Of a DNA stretch of 64,000 nt, positions 62,539 through 64,000 are shown piece by piece. The notes beneath the pieces were generated by a model. It worked only from the letters and a program-made list of their open reading frames with translations. It did no database searches and was not told the origin of the DNA. The stretch is from Pantoea sp. Mb-10 (GTDB lineage Bacteria > Pseudomonadota > Gammaproteobacteria > Enterobacterales > Enterobacteriaceae). The stretch lies in the NCBI RefSeq assembly GCF_021272205.1, contig NZ_JAJSDX010000009.1, forward strand, positions 1 to 64,000, in the 5' to 3' direction. Both the position numbers and the translations under genes were made by a program. The stretch's first letter is position 1. Each line of letters opens with the position of its first letter.

Positions 62539-63750
62539 ATGACGCTGCGGTCGCTTCAGGCGCTGTGCCTGGTTAATTTTTTTATGGCGGATGTACGGGA
62601 TGGATTGGGCCCCTTTTTAGGGATTTTTCTCACACAGCATCACTGGCAAGCCGACACCATTGGCTGGGTGATGACGGCGGGCGGCTTGGCCGGCTTGGTT
62701 GCCACCATCCCCGCCGGATTAATTACCGATGCGACCACGCATAAACGTTTGCTGCTGATGGTGGGATCGCTGGTGATCACCACAGCCACGTTGATGCTGT
62801 GGTTCTTTCCGCAGACCGGGATCGCCGTCTCATCGCAGGTGATGACCGGCATGGCGGCGGCGCTGATTGGTCCGGTCCTAACCGGGATTACGCTGGGTCT
62901 CACCGGCCCGAAAAAATTCAGCCATCAGATGGGGATTAACGAAGCGTTCAACCACGGCGGTAACATGTTCGCGGCAATCATTGCCGGCTTCGCTTTTTGG
63001 TATTGGGGTACGGGCGCGGTTTTTGTGCTGATGACGGTCATGGCACTTTTTGCTGCGCTGGCGGTGACGGCAATCCGTCCGGCAGATATCGATCACCGAT
63101 TGGCGCGCGGCCTTGGCGATGATAAAGGCGCGATGGCGATGCCGCGGCTGTCGCTGATCGCGCGCAATCCAGCGATCCTCATTATTGGCCTGACGCTGCT
63201 GCTGTTTCACCTCAGCAACGCCGCGCTGCTGCCCATGCTGAGCATGCGCGTGGCTGCCTCGCACAGCGGGGCTTCCACTGCGGGTGTCTACGCCGCCGCC
63301 ACCGTGGTCATTTCGCAGCTGGTGATGATCCCGGTTGCGCTTTTTGCCGCCGCACGCGCGGAAAAAGTAGGCTATGGCTGGCTTATCACCGCCGCGCTGC
63401 TGATCTTGCCGGTGCGCGCCGCCATTGCCTCTGCCTACTCAGATGCGTATGCCATGATCCCTATTCAGATTTTAGATGGTCTGGCAGCGGGTTTACTGGG
63501 TGTCGCTGTACCGGCCTACATTGTCAAAATTCTCTCCGGCAGCGGACACACCAACGCCGGTCAAGGAATGATCATGGTGATGCAGGGTATTGGGGCGTCG
63601 ATGAGCCCGGCGCTGGCGGGCAGCATCGCCTCTACCTGGTCTTACAGCATTGCCTTTGCGGTATTGGGATGTATTGCCCTGAGTGCGCTGGCGATTTGGT
63701 GGGCAGGCAGCCGTTTCACCGCTGGCAAGCCCGCTGAAGCACCGCGTTAG
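62539..63750 (+). CDS. MFS transporter
   Basis: A 403-residue major facilitator with 12 predicted helices (VNFFMADVRDGLGPFLGIFLTQ at the N-terminus; LVATIPAGLITDATTHKRLLLM in the loop 2-3 region; NEAFNHGGNMFAAIIAGFAFWYWG; QGMIMVMQGIGASMSPALAG near the end). Resembles uncharacterised drug/metabolite exporters of the MFS. Monocistronic between two hairpins; substrate unknown. Starts after GAGGACGTT. Confidence 0.82.
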   Translation: MTLRSLQALCLVNFFMADVRDGLGPFLGIFLTQHHWQADTIGWVMTAGGLAGLVATIPAGLITDATTHKRLLLMVGSLVITTATLMLWFFPQTGIAVSSQVMTGMAAALIGPVLTGITLGLTGPKKFSHQMGINEAFNHGGNMFAAIIAGFAFWYWGTGAVFVLMTVMALFAALAVTAIRPADIDHRLARGLGDDKGAMAMPRLSLIARNPAILIIGLTLLLFHLSNAALLPMLSMRVAASHSGASTAGVYAAATVVISQLVMIPVALFAAARAEKVGYGWLITAALLILPVRAAIASAYSDAYAMIPIQILDGLAAGLLGVAVPAYIVKILSGSGHTNAGQGMIMVMQGIGASMSPALAGSIASTWSYSIAFAVLGCIALSALAIWWAGSRFTAGKPAEAPR

Positions 63751-63759
63751 GCACAGGAA

Positions 63760-63794
63760 GCAAATGGGCGTTGCAGGCTGCACCGCCCATTTGC
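63760..63794. terminator. Bidirectional terminator between MFS and chemotaxis receptor genes
   Basis: Perfect 11-base inverted repeat (63760-63770 and 63784-63794) between convergent genes. Confidence 0.75.
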
Positions 63795-63805
63795 AGCGTT
63801 GGCGG

Positions 63806-64000
63806 TTAGACTTTAAAGGCTTCGACCATACCGCGCAGGGCGTGCGCCTGCCCTGCCAGCGATTGCGAAGCCGACGACGACTCCTCCACCAGCGCAGCGT
63901 TGCTCTGGGTGACGCCGTCCATCTGGCTAACCGCGATGCTGACCTGTGAAATGCCCTGCATCTGCTCTGACGACGCCAGCGAGATCTCATCCATGGCTGA
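63806..64000 (-). CDS. Methyl-accepting chemotaxis protein, C-terminal fragment
   Basis: Partial gene; the rest lies beyond the right edge. The visible about 64 residues are the end of the signalling/methylation helix bundle (MDEISLASSEQMQGISQVSIAVSQMDGVTQSNAALVEESSSASQSL) and a short tail ending EAFKV. No C-terminal NWETF-type CheR-docking pentapeptide is present. Sensor specificity cannot be read from this part. Confidence 0.9.
   Translation of the reverse strand, partial: SAMDEISLASSEQMQGISQVSIAVSQMDGVTQSNAALVEESSSASQSLAGQAHALRGMVEAFKV

Overview
The window looks like DNA from an enterobacterium of the Pantoea/Erwinia kind. The basis is moderate to high GC, enterobacterial-type ClcA, H-NS/StpA, BudABC, PaoABCD and SsuA/SsuD proteins, and dense accessory catabolism. 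This is an inference from protein recognition, not a database match. No ribosomal RNA, tRNA or replication genes were seen. A Cre-type recombinase with a lox-like site, an H-NS-family gene and the accessory content would fit a large plasmid as well as a chromosomal accessory region; the sequence does not decide.

Layout. (1) 0.3-7.2 kb: small glycine-rich secreted protein, phenolic acid decarboxylase, KGG stress protein, ClcA, H-NS/StpA-like nucleoid protein, a Fur-box-associated iron-type binding protein, and a membrane diguanylate cyclase. (2) 7.5-14.4 kb: a small membrane subunit plus PQQ dehydrogenase resembling sldBA, then budABC (acetoin/2,3-butanediol) with divergent budR. (3) 14.5-16.6 kb: mesX-mesD, the folate-independent oxygen-requiring methionine synthase pair. 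(4) 17.2-34.1 kb: a large organosulfur scavenging island. It has three SfnB-type flavin oxidoreductases, two NtaA/DmoA-type and one SsuD-type FMNH2 monooxygenase, a methionine-type ABC importer, an MFS transporter, an FAD/NAD(P) protein, a decayed ABC ATPase, a periplasmic SsuA and a sigma54 activator whose C-terminal half is an SsuA-like binding domain. A -24/-12 promoter and palindromic upstream elements lie between this activator and the divergent ssuD operon. (5) 34.6-45.9 kb: TetR/DUF1348, then a GntR regulator with two DNA-binding domains divergent from an eight-gene operon (amidase, deacetylase-fold hydrolase, MFS, two SDRs, a small MCGICG protein, CobW GTPase, leaderless binding protein) that looks like an uncharacterised amide or imide catabolic pathway. 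(6) 45-49.5 kb: AraC/SDR pair, Cre-like recombinase with a 34-bp lox-like site upstream, and a low-GC putative ADP-ribosyltransferase effector. (7) 49.7-64 kb: paoABC with convergent mocA-paoD, an Hsp20 operon with a candidate fourU RNA thermometer, UraH, LysR, alpha/beta hydrolase, a CRP-site-associated sugar MFS/old yellow enzyme/DCC operon, another MFS and the C-terminus of a chemotaxis receptor.

The strongest candidates for something new are: the Cre-like recombinase with its own 34-bp lox-like site; the sigma54 activator with a built-in sulfonate-binding-type sensor together with its promoter architecture; the ADP-ribosyltransferase-like protein; and the amidase/CobW operon.
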